37,464 nucleotides of DNA from positions 1 through 37,464 of the IMG/VR virus record IMGVR_UViG_3300044613_002880. One strand, written 5' to 3'. Below are positions 1 to 7,580 of this stretch, one piece after another. The DNA is from a virus. Under the pieces are notes generated by a model. That model searched no databases, had not been told where the DNA came from, and saw only the letters and a list, made by a program, of their open reading frames with translations. The translations under genes and the position numbers were made by a program. Each line of letters begins with the position of its first letter. Positions within the stretch are counted from its first letter, which is position 1.

Positions 1-25
1 TGTGTCATAGAGACTTGCCCCACAC

Positions 26-54
26 TTGCAATGCACCGGGGTCGGTGCTATACT
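26..54 (+). promoter_or_regulatory. Promoter-operator copy 1 (palindromic spacer)
   Basis: TTGCAA (26-31), a 17-base spacer and TATACT (49-54) make a good sigma-70-type promoter. The spacer contains the inverted repeat GCACCG-gggt-CGGTGC. A GTCATAG box sits upstream at 4-10 within TGTGTCATAG. The first ATG with an AGGAGAC ribosome site follows at 99. The same layout recurs seven more times in the first 11 kb, so a repressor site inside the promoter is inferred. Confidence 0.85.
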
Positions 55-98
55 CTTGGGGTCGGGCCGAAACACTCAAACTCAGGAGACGAGACACA

Positions 99-1187
99 AT
101 GAGCACCGCAATCGCAACCGCCGCCTGGAAGTCGTACAAGGTTGGCGTCGAGATCAACGGATGGAGGATCGTCGAGGTCGTCCGCAAGACGACGACCAAG
201 GGCTACCGGACGCGAGTCTTCACTCTCGAATGTCTGGACACGGGTCGCCGGGTCCGCAAGTCGAGCCGAGGCATCACGCTCTTCGCCGAGGGCCAGCCGA
301 TCGACTTCGTCGAGCAGCCCGTCGTCGAGGTCGAGCCGGTCGTCGAGGCGAAGCCGGAGCCGGTAGTGGCGGTCGCCCCTGGCGAGGTCCGGCACGCCAA
401 CTACCCCGCCCTCCTGCGGTGCGTGGCCGCTCGCGTCAACGTGTGGCTCGTCGGCCCAGCCGGGAGCGGCAAGACGTCCGCAGCCGAGAACGTGGCCCGC
501 GACCTGGGGCTCAAGTTCTACTCGAAGAGCGTCGGCCCGCAGACGAGCGAGTCGGCCCTCTTGGGCTACCAGGACGCCAACGGGCGGACGGTCCGGACGC
601 TCCTCCGCGAGGCGTTCGAGCACGGCGGTGTGTTCCTCCTCGACGAGGTCGACGCTGGCAACCCGGGCGTCCTCGTCGTGGTCAACAACCTCACAGCCAA
701 CGATTCGTGTGCCTTCCCGGACGCGGTCGTGAAGAAGCACCCAGACTTCGTGCTCGTGGCCGGGGCCAACACGATCGGCCAGGGTGCCGATCGCCAGTAT
801 GTCGGACGCAGCCAGATCGACGCGGCCACGCTCGATCGGTTCGCGAACCTCGTCTGGGACTACGACCCGGGCATCTTCGCCGTCGCCGCCGGAGTCTCGC
901 TCGACGCCCTCAGCGAGTTCCCCAAGCCGTCGGCCGTCCGGTTCGAGGCGAACGTCACCACGGCCCAGGCCGAGGCCCGCGTCGTCGAGTACGTCCAGAC
1001 GGTCGTCCGGGCGTTCAACGCGGCGGCGGGCTTCGGCAAAGCCGTCCGGGTGATCATCGGGACCCGCGCCGCGAAGCACGGGGCCGCCCTGATCCGCCAG
1101 GGCTTCTCGGTGGCCGACGCCCTCGACGCCTGCCTGTGGAAGGGCCTGGATGCCGACACCCGGGCCAAGATCGAGTCCTGCTTGTAA
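99..1187 (+). CDS. MoxR/CobS-like AAA+ ATPase
   Basis: A 362-residue AAA+ ATPase of the MoxR/CbbQ type, a group that remodels partner proteins by ATP hydrolysis. Walker A is GPAGSGKTS (residues 119-127), Walker B VFLLDEVD (178-185), the sensor-1 Asn lies in VAGANT (220-225) and a likely arginine finger is R247 in LDRFA. The first 65 residues form a separate small domain (YKVG...NGWRIVEVV) resembling the DNA-binding-like modules of phage HNH and AP2 proteins, joined by a Val/Glu/Pro-rich linker (70-95). The start at 99 was chosen because AGGAGAC lies at 84-90 and any earlier in-frame ATG would overlap the promoter. MoxR proteins usually act with a partner, and the next gene is the obvious candidate. 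The substrate is unknown. Confidence 0.88.
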   Translation: MSTAIATAAWKSYKVGVEINGWRIVEVVRKTTTKGYRTRVFTLECLDTGRRVRKSSRGITLFAEGQPIDFVEQPVVEVEPVVEAKPEPVVAVAPGEVRHANYPALLRCVAARVNVWLVGPAGSGKTSAAENVARDLGLKFYSKSVGPQTSESALLGYQDANGRTVRTLLREAFEHGGVFLLDEVDAGNPGVLVVVNNLTANDSCAFPDAVVKKHPDFVLVAGANTIGQGADRQYVGRSQIDAATLDRFANLVWDYDPGIFAVAAGVSLDALSEFPKPSAVRFEANVTTAQAEARVVEYVQTVVRAFNAAAGFGKAVRVIIGTRAAKHGAALIRQGFSVADALDACLWKGLDADTRAKIESCL

Positions 1188-1210
1188 TGCACCGGCATCG
1201 GTGCTATACT
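1182..1210 (+). promoter_or_regulatory. Promoter-operator copy 2
   Basis: TTGTAA (1182-1187), 17 bases, TATACT (1205-1210), with spacer palindrome GCACCG-gcat-CGGTGC. The -35 hexamer overlaps the TAA stop of the ATPase gene. This copy and copy 7 lack a clear GTCATAG box. Confidence 0.85.
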
Positions 1211-1236
1211 CACCCCACCACCAGGAGAACGAAGAC

Positions 1237-2067
1237 ATGATCGTCCGATTCGACTCTTTCGAGAAGTTCATCGAGCAGGCCCTCGTCGTGCCCAAGAAGC
1301 AAGACTCGTCGAGCAGCCGCCAGACGCGGGAAGGCAAGGACCCGTGGCATGGGACCAACACTTTCGAGCAGGCCGTAGAGATCGCCAAAAAGGGCTGGGC
1401 CGAGGGTGCCGCCGAGGCCCTCAAGATTCGGGCCACCGTCGAGGCCGCCGTCCGCGACCTGATCAACGCCCGCTCTACGGTCTACTCCTACGACGTCGCT
1501 GGGGAGTTCGTGGACGTGGGCCGGTTCCTGTCGGGCGAGCCGGAGTGCTTTGGGATCGAGTTCAACGACGGCGGCTCGATCGCTCGCCCCGTGGTGAAGA
1601 TCGTCGCGAATCTCGCCGCCAGCGGCTCGGTGACGCCAAAATCCCTGTTCATCCGGGGCGCGGCCATCGTGGCCGCCATCGACATCCTGGAGGCCCTGGG
1701 GCGTCGCGTAGAGGCCTGGGTGGCCCACGGGTCAGCCAGGGGCCGTGGCGTCAACGCCGGTGCCCACGAGACTCATGTCCTGGTGAAGAGGGCAGACCAG
1801 CCCCTGGACGTCGACCGGCTGGCGTTCGCGGTCGCTCACCCGGCCTGCCTGCGTCGGCTCTGCTTCTCGGTCATGGAGCAGCACGGCCACCTTGCCAACT
1901 CCACCTACCCGCACCGGGTGACGGTCGAGGGGGACGCGATCGTGACCGAGCACTCCCTGCGGTCGGTCGACTTCTCGAAACGGGAACTGTTCGACCTCGT
2001 CTCTCGCATCTGCGGGCAGGCGGGCGTCGACATCCCGGAAAGCGAGATCGAGGCCCTCGCGTCATAG
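1237..2067 (+). CDS. Phage hypothetical protein, possible partner of the AAA+ ATPase
   Basis: A 276-residue protein, start fixed by CAGGAGAAC just before ATG 1237. Residues 35-60 contain a W-x-G-T-x-T-F-E-x-A...K-x-G-W-x-E-G pattern that I recall from other phage hypothetical proteins (possibly the group catalogued as DUF7192). The C-terminal half has a His-containing stretch (AHETHVLVKRADQPLDVDRL) and no recognisable catalytic motif. It has its own promoter copy but directly follows the ATPase, as partner genes of MoxR ATPases often do. No function can be assigned. The stop codon is part of a GTCATAG box (2061-2067). Confidence 0.8.
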   Translation: MIVRFDSFEKFIEQALVVPKKQDSSSSRQTREGKDPWHGTNTFEQAVEIAKKGWAEGAAEALKIRATVEAAVRDLINARSTVYSYDVAGEFVDVGRFLSGEPECFGIEFNDGGSIARPVVKIVANLAASGSVTPKSLFIRGAAIVAAIDILEALGRRVEAWVAHGSARGRGVNAGAHETHVLVKRADQPLDVDRLAFAVAHPACLRRLCFSVMEQHGHLANSTYPHRVTVEGDAIVTEHSLRSVDFSKRELFDLVSRICGQAGVDIPESEIEALAS

Positions 2068-2073
2068 CCCCCC

Positions 2074-2102
2074 TTGCAATGCACCGGGATCGGTGCTATA
2101 CT
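2074..2102 (+). promoter_or_regulatory. Promoter-operator copy 3
   Basis: TTGCAA (2074-2079), 17 bases, TATACT (2097-2102), spacer palindrome GCACCG-ggat-CGGTGC. The GTCATAG box at 2061-2067 lies six bases upstream and also supplies the stop codon of the preceding gene. Confidence 0.85.
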
Positions 2103-2127
2103 GCACGCACCCAAGGAGACGCCGACA

Positions 2128-3063
2128 ATGGACCTCAGCAATTTCAACCCGATCGCGATCGACCTGACCTACCTGGAGCGGCTCGCCGCCAAGACTCGCG
2201 CCTGGGAGGCCGTCGAGAAGGCGGCCGCCCGCGTCCTGGACGAAGCCGGGAAGCAAGTCTACGTCCTGTCCGGCAGGTACGGCCGGTGGGTCACAATCCG
2301 CCGTGAGGTGACTCATCTCGCCGTGGCTCGCGGAGTCACCGAGGCTGAGGTCGCCCCGTACATCCTGGAGGTCCCTGCGGCTCTGGCTGAGGGCCTCGCT
2401 CCGAAGTCGGCTCCGCTCCTAGCCGACGCCGAGATCGCCTGCGCAGCGGCCCGGGAAGCCTGCCGTGAGTGTGAAGACGAGTACGATCGCCGCCCCTGGG
2501 CTCGGTACTGGCTCGTCGTGTCGAGCGACGGCCACATCCACCGCTCGTGCCACTGCTCGACGTGCAACAAGGGCAAGAACCGCACCCGGTTCGCCCTGGC
2601 GGCCTACCTGTCCGGCAAGCCTGTCGAGGAGGCCGTCGCCGACCTCGGCCCGGCCCTGTGCTCGGTCTGTTTTCCCGACGCCCCGGTCGAGTCGAAGGAA
2701 CAGGCCCGCATCTCGTCCAGGCTCGCCCTGACGCTCGCCGAGGAGGGCTGTGAGGCCTTCCAGAAGGCCCGCCAGGAGGCAGCCGCCAAGGCCGCCCTGC
2801 GGTGCCCTGGCTCGGGCCAGCAAGGCGTCCCAGGCAGCCACCGGGCCTTCCACTCCTGCCCGGCCTGCGGCGAGTCTCAGCGGGCCACGCCGGGCGGCAA
2901 GTTCCGCCCCCACAAGCCTGCCCAGTTCTGGATCGAGAACGACGACTGGAAGGCCTGGACGGGCTCTGCCTGGGGGCCAAAGACGAAGGCCGCCCTGTAC
3001 GGCTCGCTCGGGGAGGCGGAGGCCGTGGCGGCCCAGGTGGGCGGGAAAACAAGGCGGAAATAG
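2128..3063 (+). CDS. Cys-rich zinc-binding phage protein
   Basis: A 311-residue protein starting at ATG 2128 after AAGGAGAC. The middle contains DGHIHRSCHCSTCNKG, then TRFALAAYLSGK, then CSVCFPDAPVE: an H/C-rich signature seen in hypothetical proteins of phages and plasmids from high-GC bacteria (recalled, not searched). A second Cys cluster near the C-terminus (CPGSG...HSCPACGESQ) looks like a zinc ribbon. Ala/Glu-rich helices link the two. Two bound zinc ions and nucleic-acid or protein binding are inferred. No enzyme motif is visible. Confidence 0.8.
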   Translation: MDLSNFNPIAIDLTYLERLAAKTRAWEAVEKAAARVLDEAGKQVYVLSGRYGRWVTIRREVTHLAVARGVTEAEVAPYILEVPAALAEGLAPKSAPLLADAEIACAAAREACRECEDEYDRRPWARYWLVVSSDGHIHRSCHCSTCNKGKNRTRFALAAYLSGKPVEEAVADLGPALCSVCFPDAPVESKEQARISSRLALTLAEEGCEAFQKARQEAAAKAALRCPGSGQQGVPGSHRAFHSCPACGESQRATPGGKFRPHKPAQFWIENDDWKAWTGSAWGPKTKAALYGSLGEAEAVAAQVGGKTRRK

Positions 3064-3080
3064 GCCCTGTGTCATAGGGC

Positions 3081-3109
3081 TGGACAATGCACCGATGACG
3101 GTGTATACT
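3081..3109 (+). promoter_or_regulatory. Promoter-operator copy 4
   Basis: TGGACA (3081-3086), 17 bases, TATACT (3104-3109). The palindrome is GCACCG-atga-CGGTGT and its last base is also the first base of the -10. TGTGTCATAG lies just upstream (3068-3077) and here is non-coding, so its conservation is not explained by protein sequence. Confidence 0.82.
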
Positions 3110-3151
3110 GCACCCAGACGAAGACGAGACACCACTAACCAGGAGACTTGA
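3083..3151 (+). repeat. 69-bp direct repeat, promoter plus leader (copy A)
   Basis: This stretch runs from the -35 region through the operator, -10 and complete untranslated leader to the ribosome site. It is identical to 4952-5020 except for one base in the operator centre (A at 3098, C at 4967). The copies lie 1869 bp apart in front of unrelated genes, which points to recent duplication or gene conversion of a whole expression cassette. Confidence 0.9.
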
Positions 3152-3154
3152 ACC

Positions 3155-3808
3155 GTGAACGCCACCATCAACAACACGCTCGCTGCTGACGCCCGCAAGG
3201 CCTTCACCGAGGCCGTCGCCCTGCACGCCCGCTGCGAGGCCGAGATCGCCGCTGGCCGGTTCGTCTACCAGGGTCCCTCGATCTGCGGCTCGGAGGGCGA
3301 CGGAGTGTCGTCGAAGGTCGCCTCGGACCGAGCCCTCCGCGAGGAGTACGGCCGGGCTGTCGATCTTTTGACGAGGCTCCTCGATCGGCTCGTCGTCGAG
3401 CACACCGGCTTCTCCGGGACGTTCGTCGACCTCGTCGAGGCCCAGCGGAGCAACGGCTACCGGCCGACGTTCCGCGAGAAGGGCGACGAGGCCGTGGCCG
3501 TCCTGGCGGACGCCTACGACTTCGTGGCTGGCCTCTGGGGCCTGCCGGAGACGTCGTACCGCCCGGAGCGGCAGGTCGCCATAAATCCGGGCCAGCAAGT
3601 CTGGACGATCTTCACGGACCACGTCTGCGAGCATATCGTCAAGGAAGTCTGCGAGGGTTGCGTCCGCCTCAAGGGTCGTCGGTCGACTTGGCTCAGGGAA
3701 GGCGAGTTCTTCCTCGACAGGCGTTCTGCCAGCCTCGCCCTCGCCGCCAAGTTTCGCCAGCGAGCCTCCGCGCTTTTGAAGGTGGCCGAGGAACTCGAAT
3801 CTGCCTGA
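3155..3808 (+). CDS. Hypothetical protein, diverged paralogue of the next gene
   Basis: A 217-residue soluble protein with a GTG start at 3155, set by CAGGAGA at 3140-3146. Residues near 85-135 share HTGF, Y-x-PTF-x-E, D-x-V...LA-x-A-x-D and YRPER, in the same order and similar spacing, with the protein at 3849. The two genes therefore look like an old tandem duplication. The first codons (GTGAACGCCACC) are shared with 3849, 6073 and 7855, whose bodies are otherwise different. No known domain is recognised. Confidence 0.78.
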   Translation: MNATINNTLAADARKAFTEAVALHARCEAEIAAGRFVYQGPSICGSEGDGVSSKVASDRALREEYGRAVDLLTRLLDRLVVEHTGFSGTFVDLVEAQRSNGYRPTFREKGDEAVAVLADAYDFVAGLWGLPETSYRPERQVAINPGQQVWTIFTDHVCEHIVKEVCEGCVRLKGRRSTWLREGEFFLDRRSASLALAAKFRQRASALLKVAEELESA

Positions 3809-3810
3809 TT

Positions 3811-3820
3811 GTCCGGATAC
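3811..3820 (+). promoter_or_regulatory. GTNYGGATAC motif, site a
   Basis: GTCCGGATAC followed by GCACACC, immediately after the stop codon at 3808 and 28 bases before the next GTG. It belongs to a family of about thirteen intergenic copies. No matching -35 is seen. Promoter function is inferred. Confidence 0.5.
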
Positions 3821-3848
3821 GCACACCCCCAACCAGGAGACTTGACCC

Positions 3849-4946
3849 GTGAACGCCACCTACACCGCCGACCAGGGCATCGCGGCCCTCGAACTCGCGA
3901 TCAGGCTCAACCACGACATCGCGACCGAGCAGTTCTACGACCAGGGCGGCACCCGGCAGAAACTCCGGGACGCCCACGCCCGGCTCTACGCGATCGCCGA
4001 CCAGTTCTTCCGGTCGCACACCGGCTTCGAGAGTTTCGACGCCGTCCTGGCGGCCGCAGGAGCCCAGAACGCCTACACGCCGACGTTCCACGAGGACTAC
4101 GGCAACGACCGCGTCCACTCGTTCCTGGCCCAGGCGTTCGACTACGCGGCCGAGTTGAACGGCCTGAAGGTGCGGGCGTATCGCCCGGAGCGGTCGCCGC
4201 GGTCGCAGTCGGGCATCCTGGGGCTGCCGCCGTTCCCGAAAGGACCGCTCACGAGCGAACTCGTCCGGGTCGCCAGCCAGACGGCCGACCTCGTCCGCAA
4301 CGGCGCGATCGCGCAGGCCGTGTCCTACGCCGAGTCTCAGCACCTGTCCGCCAAGGCCAGCCAGTTCCCGGACCGGCACGTCGAGTTCCTGAAGCGGATC
4401 GAGGACGGTGCCAAGCGGCTCCTGAAGCACCCCGGCTACTGGGAGTTCACGTTCACCGACGCCACAGGAGCGATCGTTGAGCGGCTCGTGATCCACGAGA
4501 GCGAGCGGGGCGAGTTCGCACGCGACGTCGAGGCCGGGAAGGTCGAGTGGCTGAAGAACCCGGCCATTGTCCGCCACGAACGGGGCTGGCCCTGGAACGG
4601 CCTGGAGGCCGCTGGCACACGGTTCTGGAAGCAGTGCCCGACGGTCAAGGAGGGCGACTGGTGGCAGGAGCACATCAACCAGGGCCACCGCGACGGGCAG
4701 GTCGTCGCCGTCGACGTCGAGCGGGGCCAGTATCTCTGGGAGTACGAGATGCCCAAAGGCACCACGGGCCTCGTTCTGTACGGCTGGAAGCGGGGCATCC
4801 AGACCCGGCGGGTCGTGTCCTACAACAGCCTGTCGGACCGCTGGTTGCGGCTGCTGGCCGGATTCAACGGCCTGATCGGCAACCCCCAGGGCGGTGCCAG
4901 AGAGTTCCAGGCCCGCTGGAAGGCTTTCGTGGAGGCCGCGTCATAG
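3849..4946 (+). CDS. Hypothetical protein, longer paralogue of the preceding gene
   Basis: 365 residues, GTG start at 3849 after CAGGAGACTTGA. The N-terminal third matches the preceding protein (HTGF, YTPTF, YRPER). The rest is unique: a basic and Gln-rich segment, a WEFTFTD...IVERLVIHE stretch, then a Trp-rich C-terminal half (PWNGLEAAG, GDWWQEH, GLVLYGWKRG). That half reads like a folded domain but matches nothing I recognise. The gene ends in GTCATAG (4940-4946), which is also the upstream box of promoter copy 5. Confidence 0.8.
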   Translation: MNATYTADQGIAALELAIRLNHDIATEQFYDQGGTRQKLRDAHARLYAIADQFFRSHTGFESFDAVLAAAGAQNAYTPTFHEDYGNDRVHSFLAQAFDYAAELNGLKVRAYRPERSPRSQSGILGLPPFPKGPLTSELVRVASQTADLVRNGAIAQAVSYAESQHLSAKASQFPDRHVEFLKRIEDGAKRLLKHPGYWEFTFTDATGAIVERLVIHESERGEFARDVEAGKVEWLKNPAIVRHERGWPWNGLEAAGTRFWKQCPTVKEGDWWQEHINQGHRDGQVVAVDVERGQYLWEYEMPKGTTGLVLYGWKRGIQTRRVVSYNSLSDRWLRLLAGFNGLIGNPQGGAREFQARWKAFVEAAS

Positions 4947-4949
4947 CCC

Positions 4950-4978
4950 TTGACAATGCACCGATGCCGGTGTATACT
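4950..4978 (+). promoter_or_regulatory. Promoter-operator copy 5
   Basis: Perfect TTGACA (4950-4955), 17 bases, TATACT (4973-4978), palindrome GCACCG-atgc-CGGTGT, with GTCATAG three bases upstream. Confidence 0.87.
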
Positions 4979-5020
4979 GCACCCAGACGAAGACGAGACA
5001 CCACTAACCAGGAGACTTGA
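4952..5020 (+). repeat. 69-bp direct repeat, promoter plus leader (copy B)
   Basis: Second copy of the promoter/leader cassette described at 3083-3151, differing at one operator position. It leads to an ATG gene here rather than a GTG gene. The identity ends right after the ribosome site. Confidence 0.9.
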
Positions 5021-5023
5021 GAC

Positions 5024-5512
5024 ATGGCCGCATTCAAGAAGATCACGATCAGCCCCGAGTCGACGAACCACTGCGACAACGCCGAGAACGTCGCGTACCT
5101 GTACCGGGGCTACTACATCTGGAAGGCCGGAGAGAGCGGCCTGTTCGATGCCTGGAACTTCGCCCCAGCCGTCTACCACACCCCCAAGGCCGCGCTGGGC
5201 GAGACGTTCGAGCCCTACTGGGACGACGACGGCGACACGGAGAGTGCCGCGACTCGCAGTTCCTGCATCAAGGCGATCGACCGGAAGTTCGAGAACGGCA
5301 CGGCCAAGTTCTTCGCCGGTTACGACCCGGACGCCGAGAAGAACGTCACGATCACCGTGTCGTTCAACGACGCCCGGGCGATCCTGGCGGCCCTGAGCCG
5401 TCGCTGCGACGAACTTGCCAGCCTTGGCGGCCCGCAGGCCGACGAGTTGCTGGCCGAGACCAAGACCATCTACCAAGACATCGACCGGCAGGCCTTCCAT
5501 CCGCAGTCCTGA
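5024..5512 (+). CDS. Hypothetical acidic protein
   Basis: 162 residues, ATG at 5024 after AGGAGACTTGAG. The N-terminal half is aromatic (YLYRGYYIWKAG, FDAWNFAPAVYHTP). A central acidic stretch (WDDDGDTES) precedes a helical C-terminus. No signal peptide, membrane segment or known family is visible. It is expressed from promoter copy 5 and followed by a variant GTNYGGATAC motif and the next small gene. Confidence 0.75.
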   Translation: MAAFKKITISPESTNHCDNAENVAYLYRGYYIWKAGESGLFDAWNFAPAVYHTPKAALGETFEPYWDDDGDTESAATRSSCIKAIDRKFENGTAKFFAGYDPDAEKNVTITVSFNDARAILAALSRRCDELASLGGPQADELLAETKTIYQDIDRQAFHPQS

Positions 5513-5514
5513 TC

Positions 5515-5524
5515 GCCCGGATGC
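5515..5524 (+). promoter_or_regulatory. GTNYGGATAC motif, site b (variant)
   Basis: GCCCGGATGC followed by ACACACC, directly after the stop codon at 5512 and about 31 bases before GTG 5556. It is the weakest intergenic member, but position and the ACACACC tail match. Confidence 0.35.
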
Positions 5525-5555
5525 ACACACCACCCTCAACAAAGGAGACCTACCC

Positions 5556-5975
5556 GTGAAGACAAAGACCGTAAAAACCGAAGCCGACATTTTCCACAAC
5601 CGCGTCGTCAAGACCTTGAAGGAGATCAGGGCCAACTTCGAGGAGGCCAAGAAGGACTTCCTCGACTGGGCCAAGAAGAACCCGGCCACTGCCATCGAGG
5701 ACCGTGGGTCGCACGTCGCAGCCTGCCAGGAGTACCACGTCAGGGCCGAGCGTCTGCGTCACTTCCTGGGGCTCGTGGGGGCGAAGTATGGGTACGCCAC
5801 CCGCAAGGAGGCCGTGCAGGCCTGCCTGGACGAGGCCCGCGAGGTCCTGATCCGCGAGGCGGCCAGCGGCAACTCGTCGTGCAACGTGGCGAACGGCATC
5901 GATCAGGCCCGCCGTCGTGGCCTCTACGACGCCGTGCGGACGTTCGAGAACCTTGTCGACCACGAGTTCATCTGA
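5556..5975 (+). CDS. Hypothetical helical protein
   Basis: 139 residues from GTG 5556, chosen because AAAGGAGACC precedes it. An earlier in-frame ATG lies inside the preceding gene. The sequence is charged and almost entirely helix-forming (KTLKEIRANFEEAKKDFLDW, then long Ala/Glu/Arg helices). There are no Cys clusters, membrane segments or enzyme motifs. It resembles the many small regulatory or host-interaction proteins of early phage regions, but the function is unknown. Confidence 0.75.
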   Translation: MKTKTVKTEADIFHNRVVKTLKEIRANFEEAKKDFLDWAKKNPATAIEDRGSHVAACQEYHVRAERLRHFLGLVGAKYGYATRKEAVQACLDEAREVLIREAASGNSSCNVANGIDQARRRGLYDAVRTFENLVDHEFI

Positions 5976-6003
5976 GAGAAGACCGAGCACTGTGTCATAG
6001 GGC

Positions 6004-6032
6004 TTGCAATGCACCGGCATCGGTGCTATACT
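6004..6032 (+). promoter_or_regulatory. Promoter-operator copy 6
   Basis: TTGCAA (6004-6009), 17 bases, TATACT (6027-6032), palindrome GCACCG-gcat-CGGTGC identical to copy 2. TGTGTCATAG (5991-6000) lies three bases upstream in non-coding DNA. Confidence 0.86.
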
Positions 6033-6072
6033 TGGGCAGTCGAGCAAATCACCATCAACAAGGAGACGACCA

Positions 6073-6552
6073 GTGAACGCAACCTACACCAAACTTCGCG
6101 ACGGCTCGTGGGGCATCCGGGTGACTGGCACGGCCAAGGCCGGTGACGTCGTCACCGTCACCAAGCGGTCCGGCGAGACGGTCAACGCGACCGTGGGCCG
6201 CGTCGTCTGGAGCGGCAACGGCGTGTCTCTGTGCGAGGTCGCCGCAGCCGCCAAGCGTGGCCGCCGGGCGGCTGCCAAGCCCCGCGTCCAGCACGGCCCG
6301 GAGGTTCGCATCGAGTATCCCAGCCAGGGGCAGACCTACAGCAAGGATGAGCACGGCGTGTACGCCTACGACGAGTTCCCCGCGTCGTCGGTCCTGGCCG
6401 GGCAGCAACGCCGGGCGTTCAAGACGTCCGGCACCCTGGAGCACTGTCAGGCCTACTGCCAGGAGCACTACGGGAGCGTTCCCGGGCACGTCTCCGGCTG
6501 CGGCTACATCAAGCCCTACGTCGGCCACCTGTCGGACAGTGCCGACTACTGA
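6073..6552 (+). CDS. Two-part phage hypothetical protein
   Basis: 159 residues from GTG 6073 after AAGGAGACGACC. The N-terminal domain (residues 1-55: T-x-LRDGSWGIRVTG, GDVVTVTKRSGE, GRVVWSGNGVSLCEV) is a compact beta-rich module that I recall recurring at the N-terminus of phage and conjugative-element proteins. A basic Ala/Arg linker follows. The C-terminal part has three Cys (EHCQAYCQEH...SGCGYIKPY) that could bind metal. Biochemical role unknown. Confidence 0.78.
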   Translation: MNATYTKLRDGSWGIRVTGTAKAGDVVTVTKRSGETVNATVGRVVWSGNGVSLCEVAAAAKRGRRAAAKPRVQHGPEVRIEYPSQGQTYSKDEHGVYAYDEFPASSVLAGQQRRAFKTSGTLEHCQAYCQEHYGSVPGHVSGCGYIKPYVGHLSDSADY

Positions 6553-6554
6553 TT

Positions 6555-6564
6555 GTCAGGATAC
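6555..6564 (+). promoter_or_regulatory. GTNYGGATAC motif, site c
   Basis: GTCAGGATAC followed by ACTCACC, overlapping the end of the upstream gene's stop region and 32 bases before GTG 6597. Confidence 0.45.
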
Positions 6565-6596
6565 ACTCACCCCCACCCTCAGCCAGGAGACTTCCA

Positions 6597-6866
6597 GTGA
6601 ACACGACCACCCTGACACTCACCGACAAGGAACTCGATTTCCTCAAGGCCAGCCTCCACCGCTCCAGGCAGCGTGGCGAGGACGAGGAGCGAGTCTCCGA
6701 GAAGGCGGGCAACGCCGAGGCTGCCGCCTTCTATCGCCAACTGTCCCGGGCCGCGTCGAGCCTGCTTCTTGTCATCGAGGTGCAGGCGGCGAAGCCGGAG
6801 GAGGACGACGATGACACCTGCCCGGAGTGCGGCGAGGACTGCGGCTTTTGCCAGTGCGAGGACTAG
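6597..6866 (+). CDS. Small zinc-ribbon protein
   Basis: 89 residues from GTG 6597 (CAGGAGACTTCC upstream). A helical N-terminal part (LTDKELDFLKASLHRSR) is followed by an acidic linker EEDDDD and a terminal Cys cluster CPECGEDCGFCQCED. The Cys cluster suggests a zinc ribbon, and the acidic stretch suggests protein rather than DNA contact. The function is unknown. Confidence 0.75.
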   Translation: MNTTTLTLTDKELDFLKASLHRSRQRGEDEERVSEKAGNAEAAAFYRQLSRAASSLLLVIEVQAAKPEEDDDDTCPECGEDCGFCQCED

Positions 6867-6869
6867 CCC

Positions 6870-6898
6870 TTGACAATGCACCGGCCACGGTGTATAAT
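6870..6898 (+). promoter_or_regulatory. Promoter-operator copy 7 (perfect consensus)
   Basis: TTGACA (6870-6875), exactly 17 bases, TATAAT (6893-6898): the textbook bacterial consensus at every position. Palindrome GCACCG-gcca-CGGTGT. TAGCCC upstream matches the other copies although the full GTCATAG does not. Such a promoter would be very strong unless repressed, which fits an operator role for the palindrome. Confidence 0.9.
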
Positions 6899-6940
6899 GC
6901 CCCAGACGCGAACGATTAACCATCAGCCAGGAGACGAACC

Positions 6941-7546
6941 GTGAACTACATCCCCGCCCCCAAGTCGATCGAACTGCACCTCTCGCCGTCGCCGGAGTTC
7001 TCGCGGTACTCGAAGAAGGTCAAGGCTCTCCCCGGCGGCCAGTACAGCGAGTGCCGTGGCAACTCGCATCAGCGGTACGTTCAACTCCCCTGGACGGCCG
7101 AGGGCCGGGCCCTTGCGAACAAACTGGTCGCCGAGTTCGGGCACGTCGCCACAAAACTCCACCGGGGAACCGTCATCATCGCGCGTGGTGTGCCGGGTGC
7201 CTTCCGTGGCAAGCACGTTCACGCCCACGTCGTCGTCCAGTACATCGACAAGACCGAGGCCGATCCGTGCGGCAAGTTCCTGGCGAAGTACGAGGCGGCC
7301 TTCCTCCGGGCCTTCCCCGAGGCGACGGAGCCCGAGCCCGTCGTCGCCCCGGCTCCGAAGGTGCTCCGCGAGTTCCTCGACCTCAACAACGGGGTCAAGT
7401 TCTGGGCCGTCCTCGAAGCCCTGCAACAGTACATCGACAACGGCAACGACTGCCTGGACGGCGACGCGGAGTTTGACGCCAAGATCGCCGCCGCCGAGAC
7501 GTTCCGTGATCAACTCGACGCCGCCCTGGCGTCACTCGCCGACTGA
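6941..7546 (+). CDS. Hypothetical protein
   Basis: 201 residues from GTG 6941 after CAGGAGACGAACC. The N-terminal half is beta-rich and basic (SRYSKKVKALPGGQY, KLHRGTVIIARG, GKHVHAHVVVQY). A Pro-rich hinge (PEPVVAPAPK) separates it from a helical C-terminal part ending in two predicted amphipathic helices. The alternating HVHAHVVV is the only unusual stretch. No family recognised. It is the first gene of the operon behind the perfect promoter. Confidence 0.76.
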   Translation: MNYIPAPKSIELHLSPSPEFSRYSKKVKALPGGQYSECRGNSHQRYVQLPWTAEGRALANKLVAEFGHVATKLHRGTVIIARGVPGAFRGKHVHAHVVVQYIDKTEADPCGKFLAKYEAAFLRAFPEATEPEPVVAPAPKVLREFLDLNNGVKFWAVLEALQQYIDNGNDCLDGDAEFDAKIAAAETFRDQLDAALASLAD

Positions 7547-7548
7547 TT

Positions 7549-7558
7549 GTCCGGATAC
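7549..7558 (+). promoter_or_regulatory. GTNYGGATAC motif, site d
   Basis: GTCCGGATAC followed by ACAAACC, right after the TGA stop and 22 bases before GTG 7581. Matches site a at all ten core positions. Confidence 0.5.
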
Positions 7559-7580
7559 ACAAACCAAAGGAGACCCTCCC

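Noticed and set aside
48-1466. Long open frames on the minus strand (for example 48-1466, 2336-3859, 11590-12792, 20797-21744).
   Set aside because: They mirror + strand genes with clear motifs, have Arg/Pro-rich shadow composition typical of high-GC DNA, and lack ribosome sites.
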